A DNA stretch of 64,000 nucleotides from Nematopogon swammerdamellus. Its lineage: Eukaryota; Arthropoda; Insecta; Lepidoptera; Adelidae. Under the pieces are notes generated by a model that had not been told where the DNA came from, ran no database searches, and saw only the letters and a list, made by a program, of their open reading frames with translations. This document shows, in pieces, positions 52,462 to 63,905 of the stretch. The position numbers and the translations under genes were made by a program. The number at the start of each line of letters is the position of its first letter. Position 1 is the first letter of the stretch. Where the stretch lies: the NCBI GenBank assembly GCA_946902875.1, contig OX336348.1:15711741-15775740 (forward strand), in the 5' to 3' direction.

Positions 52462-53674
52462 GACCCCAGATAGCCACGCAAAATGTGTATTCGAGGTTTA
52501 GACGATGAATCGGACGATGATAGATAACCTGTAATAGTCCGTAAGCCCGCTCCAAAATTGCCTACGTCATATGGCCTCACGATAAAAATGCATGGCACAC
52601 GGTCGGAAAAGTTGTGCTGAGCGAGAATCAGAAGATTATCGCACCTAAAATTAGCCGGAAGTTTGAGAAAATCCTTCACTTCCGGTCAAAATTTTAAGGT
52701 TATATTTACGTCATATGACATCATTACGAAACACGTGGCATCATTTAGCCGTGTAATTGTAGAGAGAGTAAACATAAGTCTGTCTGTTCTGAAGTGGCCG
52801 GAGATACTTGAAAGACTGCACCAAAGATGGTCACTGGATACATTTTCCTACGCCATGAGACATCTTGACGAAAATTATTATAAAAGTATTGAAATAATAG
52901 TGTCAAGCCATATCTGGCCGGAAGTATTTTAAAAGTGATTTTTTAACTGCTAGGTGAACGAATTATGTTAATTGCGCAAAATTTAACAAATTATAATCGA
53001 TTAAGGCGAGAATAAGGGTCAAAAGGACAACTTTGAACGAAATTATTGAGATATTGGTAAAGATGAAAAATCTGTAAAAAATATATGTTATGTATTGATC
53101 TTTAATTAACAAACGTAGCGAAAAAAAATATATTTTACTACTTTTGAAAGGTGTTAAATAAATCTCCAAAAAATTACGAAAAGTACGAAAATTGTACTTT
53201 GTAGTTAAATTATCTTGAGAAACATCAATTGTTTCAATACAAGACCCTCATAGAAATGTAGATAATATTTTTCCCTATAATCGTAGCGAAAATAAATGTT
53301 GTTTTTCATCTTTCCAACACGTAAAATTTAATAAATAGTGTGATTTTCGCGCAAACGTTCTTCGTCGGCGCGACGTATCAGCCACCGCATGAGTAGAACG
53401 AATCTCGCACCTATTACATCTGCATACGGGTCGGGTTTCAATCATCAGTGCTCGGGTAGCACGGTTTGAGTATTATTTCCCCCTTAACAAGGATTATCGA
53501 CTCATCCGTCGTGGTGGGTATAGATAGTATTACAGAAATTATTACTAATCTGTTAACATAACAATCTAGGGAAAAATAAAGTTGCGTCGTACCTATTTTT
53601 TGTTTGCCAACGGTTGTTTGATATTTATAGTCATTCATTGTCGATTTTAAAAGTTGTTGTAAAATTTTTAAATC
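52462..53674. other. No gene seen
   Basis: It is A/T-rich, with TTACGTCATATGACATCAT and TGCCTACGTCATATGGCCTCA as short inverse look-alikes, and a stretch of CTTAAC/GATTATC-like sequence near 53490. The 5' LTR expected for the gypsy element to the right is not recognisable here. Confidence 0.5.
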
Positions 53675-54299
53675 GATATACCTCCTGGTGAATCATGTAT
53701 CTTCGTCGATATTTAATCACATTTCGCACGCAAGCACATACAATGAAGCTATAGAAATTCTGGACAAGATCTTTGTAAAACCCAGTAACGAAATATATGC
53801 CCGACACAAACTAGCGAACAGACTACAACAACCTGCCAAAACAATTGATATGTGCTTACGCGCCCTCGAGTTGTTAGCTAAAGAATGCAACTTCCACGCT
53901 GTGAGCGCTGCTCAGAATCGAAGCGATTACATACGAGATGCTTTTATAAGTGGACTATCATCACCTAACATTCGACAAAGGCTTCTCGAAAACAGTGGTC
54001 TCGATCTCACCGAGGCCTACAAACAAGCTCAGTCTCTAGAATTGGCTCAAGTTCACTCTGAAAAATTCAGTGCCTCTAGACATTTGAATGCAGTTCATGA
54101 AAATGAAAAAATGCTGATGCTTCCTCTTCAGCTGTCAGTAAAAAGACATCTAAATCCTGCTATTTCTGCGGTCAAGACCAACGCCATCGACGCCAAAAGT
54201 GTCCTGTATTCAACACTACCTGCCTAAAATGTTCTAAAAGAGGACATTTTGCAAAAGTATGTCGATCGGGAAAACAAACTGCTTGTTTGGAAGAATCCA
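53675..54299 (+). pseudogene. Ty3/gypsy gag (capsid and zinc knuckles), frameshifted
   Basis: NHVSSSIFNHISHASTYNEA, ILDKIFVKPSNEIYARHKLA and IRDAFISGLSSPNIRQRLLE form the capsid C-terminal region common in insect gypsy elements. Near 54110 the useful frame changes and gives two knuckles: CYFCGQDQRHRRQKC (irregular spacing) and CLKCSKRGHFAKVC (CX2CX4HX4C). The capsid N-terminus is missing left of 53675. A SINE inserted at 54300 cuts the frame, and beyond it SNTMIAAAPAGLQAGDNYF continues to the BEL insertion at 54484. Gag would package element RNA. Broken by frameshift and two insertions. Confidence 0.8.
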
Positions 54300-54410
54300 C
54301 ATGAAATGAAGGGAAGCACTGACATGGCACCTAGTTCACCCTGTGTTATGGGCTGACATCACGGATGTTGTAGGTGATGTAGCCAACCGTGTCAGGTTCC
54401 ATATAAAAAA
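54300..54410 (+). mobile_element. SINE 3' fragment inserted in gypsy gag, TSD AATCCA
   Basis: GAAGGGAAGCACTGACATGG through AACCGTGTCAGGTTCCATAT and an A-run. AATCCA lies at 54294-54299 and 54411-54416. Removing it with one TSD rejoins the gypsy frame. Confidence 0.8.
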
Positions 54411-54484
54411 AATCCAGTAGCAACACCATGATAGCTGCAGCTCCAGCAGGCCTCCAGGCAGGAGACAATTATTTCAATGACTGT

Positions 54485-56682
54485 TGTACGCGACTCGCCG
54501 GCCGCGCGCGCCGCTCCGACGCGCCGCCGCCGATTTCGGCGGGCGTGACCTCCGATGCTGCGGACTGACCCCGCTCTCGCGAAGTGTCCTCAACTCCTCA
54601 CCCCGCCGCCGTGTGTCGCGCGCTCGCCCGCGTCGCCGTCCCGTTGATTCGCCGTTCGCCCGACTGCCGCACTGACACGGAGCAGCCGAGTGCGCGCGTA
54701 GGGTGACGCGTACCGCTCAGCGACGATCGGCGAATCTTCTCTCTCTGTTCGACCTGTAGGCTTGAAAGGAACCTAAGGTCCTAACTGGCGACTGTTCTTT
54801 TAAAATAAAAACACGGACTTGCGACACAAACGAGCTCCCCACTCAATGTTGGACCGTCTCCAGCGTAGTCCGACGATCGCGGTATATAACGCGTGGGCAA
54901 GGTATTTATTTATAGTCAATTTACTACAGCTATTAATCTGTTACTTTACTGACTCCAAGACTCTACACTATATCCTATCACTTTTACTTTATGAGGTGAC
55001 AATTTAACGCTAAAGGCACACTATTTCTCTCCAACTTCCAAGCTTAATTTTCAACACAATATATTTTCCTTTATCTTTCTGAGTTGACTGTTTCTCGCGG
55101 GTGTTGAAGGCAGACTAACCGTCAAACTGTTTCTTCCAAACTCAATAACTTGTACACATTGTCACTGCATACCCCCTCCGCGTGGTCCATGACCATTCCA
55201 TGTATATAAGCCCCTATTGGTTCGTTACCTTTTTCTTACATAATACCCAACATTCCCGCCTACCTTTTCGTCAATGTTATTGGTTCCTTTCGTCGGTATG
55301 TCACCATTACATAACCTTGCCCCCCGCCTATATAAAACGAACCTTCGGACACGCCTTATTCCAATTTGAATGAGAAGCTCCATTTATTTACAATTTCACA
55401 TACAAAACACACATATTACATTTTCAATACAACAATAATAAATCACATAAAAACTTACAATAAAATACTTCCAAACATTTCCGTAAACATTGCTATTAAA
55501 CTTACTTCAATTTAATTATAAATGGTGCGGTTAGACCTTTATAATCATGTACATATTATACTTAAATACATTTTATATCAAATACTCAATCATTTCATCA
55601 CATTACATCATTTTAATTCGCTCAATATGCCCAATGCTTTGACCAGGCGGTCATCGTACATTTATTTCCATATATCCACATAATCCAATAAACATAGTAT
55701 AAAGTTTATTAGCTTTTTCCAATAATTCAGTTCCACTACATCCATCACCTACTTATTACGTACCTACATACTATAATGATACAATTTTACAATTATCAAA
55801 CATTCTTAATACAACATATTAATTGATTGGCCGCTTTTAATTTCCTAAACACGTACATAGGAAATAACACATACGATTACATATACCTAAAAATATTTTA
55901 AGATGGTCAGCGTCTAACGGTAAATAGTTTCCGGAAAGATACTTTCTAGGCCTTTTGTCTTTCGGTTACAAAGAGCTTTGAAAGTTTATTACTGCGTTCT
56001 CATTCTATTTGCGCAATAGAGTCGTCTTACAAATTTGAATGTCTTTACCACTCTTTAGAATCCAAAATCATTCATATTTTTAAAGAATTGTCCAAATATC
56101 ATTGTTTTGCGTTTTTAAATGAACTTTACAACCATCTAACATCCTGCAATTTAGCTGGTCTTTTAGCCACGCTCAACAAACTATAAAGAATACAACATTT
56201 TGTTTAACTCTATTCAGCATTTTATTTTTTAATGTTTTATCGCCTATTCATTTCAGTATGTCTTTCACTCTTTTTGAATGGATATTGCGCTTCTATTCTC
56301 ATAATATTTCTACCCCAAACCTTTCGATAATTTCTCTTTTATTGCGGGCGGGTTTTCAATTTAGATTTCTCTACCATAAAGTTACTTCACACGAGAAAGA
56401 CAATAATTTACTTTTACGACATATTTGACAATACCAACTTTCTGAAATCAACAATTAATATTTTCGTACGTTATTTATGGCTTCCTTCGACATTTGTATC
56501 TTGTTTGTTTTTTAGTAAACTTTTCAATATTCTGAATGGATGTACCAAGCCTTTCTTTCAATATTTCTAAACTATATTTCACAGTAATGGTTCTAACGAA
56601 AACCTAGCCTTTGAGACGCTCCCCTTACAAATTCGTCTCGCTCAATATATTTTTCTACAATACTTCGGGCGGGTCGGCTACA
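54485..56682 (-). repeat. BEL/Pao 3' LTR (left), 2198 bp
   Basis: TG...CA ends. Differences from the other LTR are C at 54550 (G at 60255), one fewer T near 54742, and GG for GT near 54777. Short frames inside are shared by both LTRs but not recognisable. Confidence 0.9.
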
Positions 56683-56683
56683 T

Positions 56684-56693
56684 ACTCCCCCCT
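56684..56693 (-). promoter_or_regulatory. Polypurine tract
   Basis: On the minus strand ACAGGGGGGAGTA directly precedes the TGTAGCC start of the 3' LTR. This is the expected position for priming plus-strand DNA synthesis. Confidence 0.8.
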
Positions 56694-57544
56694 GTAACGT
56701 ACGTGACGTTACACAATTATAAGCCGACACGCATATACAATCATTACATATTCAATGTTAAACAATTCTTCTCAATAGTCCTCTTTCTAACTCCAATAAC
56801 CGCACCAATTATAAATCTTATCACTACATACACATTACAACTTCAAACACTTACACAATTTCAAATCAGCAACCTTTTACTTCAATCAATTCAAATCAAT
56901 ACGATTTTCAAATCAACAATACAATCAAATCCGCTACATCATTACAAAAACCATAAACAACCGCACCTGTCCACAAAACTTTCACTTAATGTCTTTACAC
57001 TCCTAGCAATCCTTATTATTTGAGTCCATTGTCCTTTTATTATCTTTCAATACTTAGGCGCCACTCTATTGTAGTGGGTCGAGTCCGTTTCGTTTGTTCT
57101 CAGACAGGTTCGTACCGCACAGATGCACGGGCCCTAACCGTTAACTTGCACTTTTAATTTGTTTATTTACATTTTTATCTTTATGGTTCCGTAACTATTT
57201 GTAATTGCCCATACACTTTCGATTTTCACTCTCGCGCACTGGTTTGACTTACGTTTTCACTTTCAATTTTACTTTTGCCCATAGACACTTTTGATTTGCA
57301 CTATTACACATATTACATTTTTACCTATTTCACTCGCGGACGCTGGCTCAACGCCCGGGCGGAGCGCGTACTACCGATAACGCGAATCACTTCGACGACA
57401 CTGGTGATCGCGTTTCACTTTCACATACACACTCGTACACGCATTTTCAGCTTTCAGGCGGCCGGGCGCCTGCTCGTTTCAGCATACTATCTCTCTTTCT
57501 CCTCTTGATCTTGTACCTTTTCCGGCCTATATATGAATATCACC
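56694..57544. other. BEL internal region without coding signal
   Basis: RT, RNase H and integrase should lie here in a full element, but I find none. The sequence is A/C-rich on the plus strand (56703-57020) and then holds GC-rich GGACGCTGGCTCAACGCCCG (57340-57370). Confidence 0.6.
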
Positions 57545-60106
57545 TTAGTCACTGGTCGCCTCGACCAGCCACTTGTCGTTATAACGTCGACTACTCGAAC
57601 GCGCCCATCTTTCCCTCTTCACATTAGATATTCCGATCGAATCGATCGCGAATTCCCGTTTAACAATCTCAGCAACATTTACATCTTGTTCGTAGCAAGT
57701 TCGCACGCTTAACATTCTTTTATTTATTCTCTCATCAACATTTATTCCGTGCACACACCATCCCAATGCAGTGCGCGATGCAGCAGGTGTGTTTATTGCG
57801 GCTCTTATAATCTCCTCGGGTAACAATACAGAGCCATTGTCCTGCCCAATAAGTACCTTCGCACGTGCCTTATTGTAACAAGGTAAAAGGTTTATGATTG
57901 GCGCTAAGTGCGGGTGCGCCAGCAATTCATCTCGGCTTATTGTTTGTTCGCCGACGTCAAAATTTTTCATTGTCGTTGCTTCTAATACTATTGTTCTCTC
58001 TGCCCCAGTTACGGGTACTTTTACTCTTTGTGACTCGCGGCTTACACAGGCGTCGCTGACAGTTTTAAAACGTAGCATTACGCGGGGGCCCTTTAATCCT
58101 GCTCTCCTTGCTAATTTTTCATCAATTACCGTTATCGTAGAGCCATCATCTAATAGTGCGAAGGTATCAATATTGGCCCGCGGCCCTCGAATCGTTACCG
58201 GAATCGCTTTTAGTCATGCTGTTCGCTCTGTCTCCGTCGAATGGCGGTCTGGTCCGCCGTCAATACTGCCGTCCCGCGAGTTCCTTCTGTCCCTCTCTGC
58301 GCGGTAGCTGTCTCGCTCTGTCTCCGTCGAAGGGCGGTCTGGTCCGCCGTCGACACTGCCGTCCCGAAAGTTCCTTCTGTCCCTCTCTGCGCGGTTGCTG
58401 TCTCGCTCACTCTCTGAAGCATTATTCTCGCGGCGGCGTGGCTCTTGCCTATCATTTCGCTGGTAATTGCGTGCAACCCAGGCACCGCGACCGTTGTTAT
58501 ATCCGAAGTCTCTATGTAGCAACGCGTGGTGTCGTCTGTAGCATCGCCCTACGCCGCACGTCGGCGCTCGGCAGCTGGCGACGCCATGTGACTTCCCCAG
58601 GCACTGGTAGCATCTTTTCTTCTTTTTCACCCAGTCCCAGCGTTGCACTTCCGTCATATTGCGGAATCTATTGCAATATCTCAGCTGGTGTTGCTGTCCG
58701 TTGCAACAATCGCAGCGCGGCCCTCTCTCACTCTCGCTTTCTTGCCTGGCGTTGTCATTTTCATGGCGCTCTTCTGTCGTCTGAGTAGTGTTGATCCTCG
58801 CGCCCGGCCCTCTCTTGCGTTCCTCTTTGCGCGCCGCATACTCACGTAGCGGTAGCGCCTGTGCTACACCTGCCGCAATACAATCTTTTGCTTGTCGCTG
58901 TAGAAACTTTGCCAAGTGTCTCAACGGCGCCTCTCCGTCTGGTATCGGCCTTCTTTGTCGCTCGTCAAACCATCCGCCGAGAAGAGGCTGTGGCAGCTTT
59001 GTCGTCACAAGCCGCAACATATCGGTAGTATTTAGGTTGGCGACCATACCTAAATTCTCCGCCGCGGCGACCGAGTTCGCCACCTTCATTGCGAACTACG
59101 GGAGATCTTGGTGATACATTACCGGCAAAGGCTTCAACTTTCCTAAATCTTCATTAATTTTTTGCATCATTGCCTCGGGGACAGCAAACTGCACCTCGAG
59201 CGCTTCAATTAGATCGTCCGCCTTCGTCTGCGCCGATGTGAGAAGCGCGTATACGGTTTCTTTAGCGGCGCCTTTCAATGTGGCCCGCATCTCTCGCACA
59301 AGCTCTCCATCTGTGTGTGAGTTTAAGCGCTGGGCTTCTCTCACAGCCTCTCTATAGTGGACCCATTCCACGGGGTCTCCTTCAAATTTTGGCAACGGCC
59401 TCACGTGTTGCCGCGCTATTAATTGTTCGCTACGCACCTGGTCGTGTTTTAGGAGGCTCTGTAGTAGCGTAGCGACATCTGATACCCTTATCACTTCGCC
59501 AGGCTCGCTCACTCTGGGCAGGTGGCTCGGCTCCGCTCGCGCCCATTGTTCCGTTGGCGCCGGGACCGCATTCCTTTCGCCGGGTGCCCTATTGTTCCTA
59601 GCAGGTAACGTTGCTTGTGGGCCTGTCCCATGTACCGTTGCGTCTGTTTCCATTTGTGGTGCCGCTGTCTCGTATGACGAGTGCACCCATTCTCCCGTTC
59701 TCTGCTCTATTATTTCGTCACGTACAGCGCTTTGGTTTGAGCCATCCTCTTCATCTATATCCGCCAATTCGCAATCGAGCTCCTGATCGGCCAACTCGAT
59801 CTCCATTTCTAATCTCTTTTTCTGCAACGCCAACTCAGCTTTTTTCCTATTATTTTCCAGTATCGCGTGCCTCCTCCGAGACGACGTGGACCGGATACTC
59901 CGTACGCTGCCCTCTGCTGCCTCACTCGAGACATGCCGCTGTGTCAGCATTTCGCTGCTGACGGGCGGGTCTGCCCCCACTACGCCCGTATTCGACGCCT
60001 CCGGTCTTACTTCCATTGCTGTCACCTCAATGGGCGCTTCCTCCTCCATAGGCGGTGCGCCGATAATCCGCTGACTCCGACGCAGGGCTCCTGTCTTCTC
60101 TGCCAT
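57545..60106 (-). pseudogene. BEL/Pao gag-protease, one frame with two in-frame stops
   Basis: Start ATG at 60106 (MAEKTGALRRSQRIIG). A Glu/Lys coiled stretch is followed by the BEL gag signature (LPKFEGDPVEW, about 59390). A TAG lies at 59096-59098, then MKVANSVAAAENLG continues in the same frame. Next come the BEL Cys/His array (CDCCNGQQHQLRYC, CYQCLGKSHGVASC, CYRRHHALLH, about 58490-58710) and Arg/Glu repeats. A TGA at 58214-58216 is followed in frame by the protease active site LLDDGST (about 58150), LIGQDNGSVLLPEEI and SIGISNVKRERW. The frame ends before the RT. BEL elements normally make one polyprotein. Protease with DDG is usual for the family. Confidence 0.85.
58258..58420 (-). repeat. 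Internal 66-bp coding duplication in gag
   Basis: DGSVDGGPDRPSTETERDSY and DGSIDGGPDRHSTETER are encoded by tandem copies (AGAGCGAGACAGCTACCGCG-type sequence). The second is upstream of the TGA. The charged repeats follow the zinc knuckles. Confidence 0.8.
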
Positions 60107-60146
60107 TTTATCGATTTTAATTAGACTAAATAAAATACCTTGCACG

Positions 60147-60184
60147 TCCGTAGGTCGCTGGTCAATATCCGGCTCGAAGGACCA
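60147..60184 (-). promoter_or_regulatory. Primer binding site for tRNA-Tyr, extended
   Basis: Five bases inside the 5' LTR, the minus strand reads TGGTCCTTCGAGCCGGAT, complementary to the 3' end of eukaryotic tRNA-Tyr (GGCTCGAAGGA plus CCA). After a short mismatch the complement to the T arm, variable loop and anticodon-arm side continues (CCAGCGACCTACGGA), giving about 38 nt in all. The tRNA comparison is from memory. Confidence 0.75.
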
Positions 60185-60189
60185 TCCGA

Positions 60190-62870
60190 TGTACGCGACT
60201 CGCCGGCCGCGCGCGCCGCTCCGACGCGCCGCCGCCGATTTCGGCGGGCGTGACGTCCGATGCTGCGGACTGACCCCGCTCTCGCGAAGTGTCCTCAACT
60301 CCTCACCCCGCCGCCGTGTGTCGCGCGCTCGCCCGCGTCGCCGTCCCGTTGATTCGCCGTTCGCCCGACTGCCGCACTGACACGGAGCAGCCGAGTGCGC
60401 GCGTAGGGTGACGCGTACCGCTCAGCGACGATCGGCGAATCTTCTCTCTCTTGTTCGACCTGTAGGCTTGAAAGGAACCTAAGTTCCTAACTGGCGACTG
60501 TTCTTTTAAAATAAAAACACGGACTTGCGACACAAACGAGCTCCCCACTCAATGTTGGACCGTCTCCAGCGTAGTCCGACGATCGCGGTATATAACGCGT
60601 GGGCAAGGTATTTATTTATAGTCAATTTACTACAGCTATTAATCTGTTACTTTACTGACTCCAAGACTCTACACTATATCCTATCACTTTTACTTTATGA
60701 GGTGACAATTTAACGCTAAAGGCACACTATTTCTCTCCAACTTCCAAGCTTAATTTTCAACACAATATATTTTCCTTTATCTTTCTGAGTTGACTGTTTC
60801 TCGCGGGTGTTGAAGGCAGACTAACCGTCAAACTGTTTCTTCCAAACTCAATAACTTGTACACATTGTCACTGCATACCCCCTCCGCGTGGTCCATGACC
60901 ATTCCATGTATATAAGCCCCTATTGGTTCGTTACCTTTTTCTTACATAATACCCAACATTCCCGCCTACCTTTTCGTCAATGTTATTGGTTCCTTTCGTC
61001 GGTATGTCACCATTACATAACCTTGCCCCCCGCCTATATAAAACGAACCTTCGGACACGCCTTATTCCAATTTGAATGAGAAGCTCCATTTATTTACAAT
61101 TTCACATACAAAACACACATATTACATTTTCAATACAACAATAATAAATCACATAAAAACTTACAATAAAATACTTCCAAACATTTCCGTAAACATTGCT
61201 ATTAAACTTACTTCAATTTAATTATAAATGGTGCGGTTAGACCTTTATAATCATGTACATATTATACTTAAATACATTTTATATCAAATACTCAATCATT
61301 TCATCACATTACATCATTTTAATTCGCTCAATATGCCCAATGCTTTGACCAGGCGGTCATCGTACATTTATTTCCATATATCCACATAATCCAATAAACA
61401 TAGTATAAAGTTTATTAGCTTTTTCCAATAATTCAGTTCCACTACATCCATCACCTACTTATTACGTACCTACATACTATAATGATACAATTTTACAATT
61501 ATCAAACATTCTTAATACAACATATTAATTGATTGGCCGCTTTTAATTTCCTAAACACGTACATAGGAAATAACACATACGATTACATATACCTAAAAAT
61601 ATTTTAAGATGGTCAGCGTCTAACGGTAAATAGTTTCCGGAAAGATACTTTCTAGGCCTTTTGTCTTTCGGTTACAAAGAGCTTTGAAAGTTTATTACTG
61701 CGTTCTCATTCTATTTGCGCAATAGAGTCGTCTTACAAATTTGAATGTCTTTACCACTCTTTAGAATCCAAAATCATTCATATTTTTAAAGAATTGTCCA
61801 AATATCATTGTTTTGCGTTTTTAAATGAACTTTACAACCATCTAACATCCTGCAATTTAGCTGGTCTTTTAGCCACGCTCAACAAACTATAAAGAATACA
61901 ACATTTTGTTTAACTCTATTCAGCATTTTATTTTTTAATGTTTTATCGCCTATTCATTTCAGTATGTCTTTCACTCTTTTTGAATGGATATTGCGCTTCT
62001 ATTCTCATAATATTTCTACCCCAAACCTTTCGATAATTTCTCTTTTATTGCGGGCGGGTTTTCAATTTAGATTTCTCTACCATAAAGTTACTTCACACGA
62101 GAAAGACAATAATTTACTTTTACGACATATTTGACAATACCAACTTTCTGAAATCAACAATTAATATTTTCGTACGTTATTTATGGCTTCCTTCGACATT
62201 TGTATCTTGTTTGTTTTTTAGTAAACTTTTCAATATTCTGAATGGATGTACCAAGCCTTTCTTTCAATATTTCTAAACTATATTTCACAGTAATGGTTCT
62301 AACGAAAACCTAGCCTTTGAGACGCTCCCCTTACAAATCACACAATTACAAAAAATCCCCTTACAAAAAACTGGCATCAGTAAAATTTTTTGGTACGAGT
62401 ACTTAATTATATGCACTAGGTACCTGTCAACCATGCCATAGTACTTCTTGGTCCATAGTTCTTCGTAGTAACTTTTATATTGGCTTGCGTATCAAATTCA
62501 CATGTTTTATTGTAATTTCTTCTTCGGTGATTTTTTGCTTATTTCAGTTATTTTTGTTTTCACTCATATTCATTCATGGTTACATTTTTACTTTAATCAT
62601 TAGTTTATTATTTAGTTTTTAATCTATTACATCACATTCTAAGTTATCTACATGGTTTGTAGTCATCCATCTGTTTTATGTTTTTTTTTTCTTATCTGTA
62701 TCAACCTTCACCGGTGTATGTGTTTAATCATAAGTATTACTGTAATGTAATTAATTTCACTGTTGGTTGGTCTTAATAAATAAATAAAAAAAATAAATAA
62801 AATAAATAAAAAAAACAAATTCGTCTCGCTCAATATATTTTTCTACAATACTTCGGGCGGGTCGGCTACA
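60190..62870 (-). repeat. BEL/Pao 5' LTR (right), with insertion
   Basis: It matches 54485-56682 except for three small differences and the insertion at 62339-62814. Transcription of the element would start in this LTR on the minus strand. Confidence 0.9.
62339..62814 (+). mobile_element. Insertion in the BEL LTR, TSD ACAAAT, AT-rich tail
   Basis: ACAAAT lies at 62333-62338 and 62815-62820. The insert ends GGTTGGTCTTAATAAATAAA plus an AAATAAAT tail, like a SINE or a truncated LINE end. It starts with short copies of the flank (AAATCCCCTTACAAAA). No coding is seen. It is the youngest layer of the nest. Confidence 0.75.
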
Positions 62871-63905
62871 ACTGTCAACGGCATTCTACTACAAGCCTTG
62901 AGACACAGGCAGTACTAATAAGTTCATAAATCATAACCTACTTCAACAGTACCATCTCTGAAGTTCTCCTTACAATGAGACAGTAACAACAGTTGGCATC
63001 TAAAAAGGCCAAATAGAAGGTTTATGCAACGTAAAATTATTTGTACAAGGACACACTCACGACAACTTCCCATCACTTATAATGAGAGCTCTCTGCGCTG
63101 ACGTGGTTCTCCGGAAGGATGTATTCAAGGAACATCAAGCTGTCGAAGTAGTGTATGGTGGCCCCATGGCACCGTTGAAAATTTCATGCCATTCCCTCAA
63201 GGTGGCGTAAGTCCCTCCAGTGAAGCTTTTCGAATATTTTGATCCACATTGTCGACGGATTGCCACAAAGTCCCGTCGATATTCTGAAGCTGAGCGCGCT
63301 TTCATTACTAGAGAAGTACAAACGTTACTCGAAGACGGCATTATTGAGAATAGCTCTTCACCATGGCGAGCTCAAGTTCTGATAACAACGAACCAAAACC
63401 ATAAGAAAAGAATGGTTATTGACTATTCGAGAACTATCAATAAATTCACACAGCTTGAGGCATATCGTCTGCCAAACATTGAGGACTTAGTTGCCAAAGT
63501 CGCTCAACACCACGTATTCAGTATAATCGGCCTACGCAGCGCGTACCACCAGATACCGATCACCGAAGAAGATAGGCTTTACACAGCATTCGAGGCGGCC
63601 GGAAATTTATACAAATTTAAGACCATCTCTTTCGGTGTCACTAATTTCGTAGCTGCCTTTCAACGGGTAATCGATAATGTCATCAGAGAGAAAGCATTAC
63701 AATCTGTGTATTCTTATCTTGACGATATTGTAGTGTGTGGCTGCGATAAAGCTGATCACGACCGGAAATTAAGGAAATACATGCAAACTATTGAGGAGTG
63801 CAATTTAACAATAAATGAAGCAAAAATTTTCCTCGGACTATCAAAGATAAAACTTATCGAATATTTCCCTCGGAGCGTCCCTTTCCCAAGCCAGCAGACC
63901 TCTTT
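62871..63905 (+). pseudogene. Ty3/gypsy protease and reverse transcriptase, degenerate
   Basis: It continues the gypsy element from 54484. TVNGILLQAL and, after a small deletion, DTGSTNKFINHNLLQQYHL form a retropepsin with its DTG. Stops follow near 62950 and at about 63206. The RT then reads open: YSEAERAFITREVQTLLEDG, KKRMVIDYSRTINKFT, FSIIGLRSAYHQIPI (motif A), FGVTNFVAAFQRVID (motif B) and YSYLDDIVV (motif C). In motif A the usual Asp (FS.iDL.SAYHQ) is Gly at 63529-63531, so catalysis is lost. Homology fades after KIFLGLSKIKL at about 63855. RNase H and integrase would lie beyond or are deleted. Confidence 0.85.

Larger units (their letters stand above)
54485..62870 (-). mobile_element. 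BEL/Pao LTR retrotransposon, non-autonomous, TSD ACTGT
   Basis: Two LTRs (54485-56682 and 60190-62870) start TGTACGCGACTCGCC and end GGTCGGCTACA on the plus strand. ACTGT flanks at 54480-54484 and 62871-62875. The element reads on the minus strand: 5' LTR (right), tRNA-Tyr primer site, gag-protease, then no RT, RNase H or integrase, a polypurine tract and the 3' LTR (left). The internal region is only about 3.5 kb. The LTRs differ at only about three places apart from a later insertion, so the integration is recent and probably used enzymes from another element. It landed in the gypsy protease region. Confidence 0.9.

Noticed and set aside
56703..57023. Plus-strand hydrophobic frame of 106 residues, possible envelope remnant
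   Set aside because: It is on the opposite strand from the element, has no recognisable motif, and reflects A/C-rich composition.
54485..62870. Segmental duplication of 2.2 kb
   Set aside because: The two copies have TG...CA ends, a 5-bp target duplication, primer site and polypurine tract, so they are LTRs.
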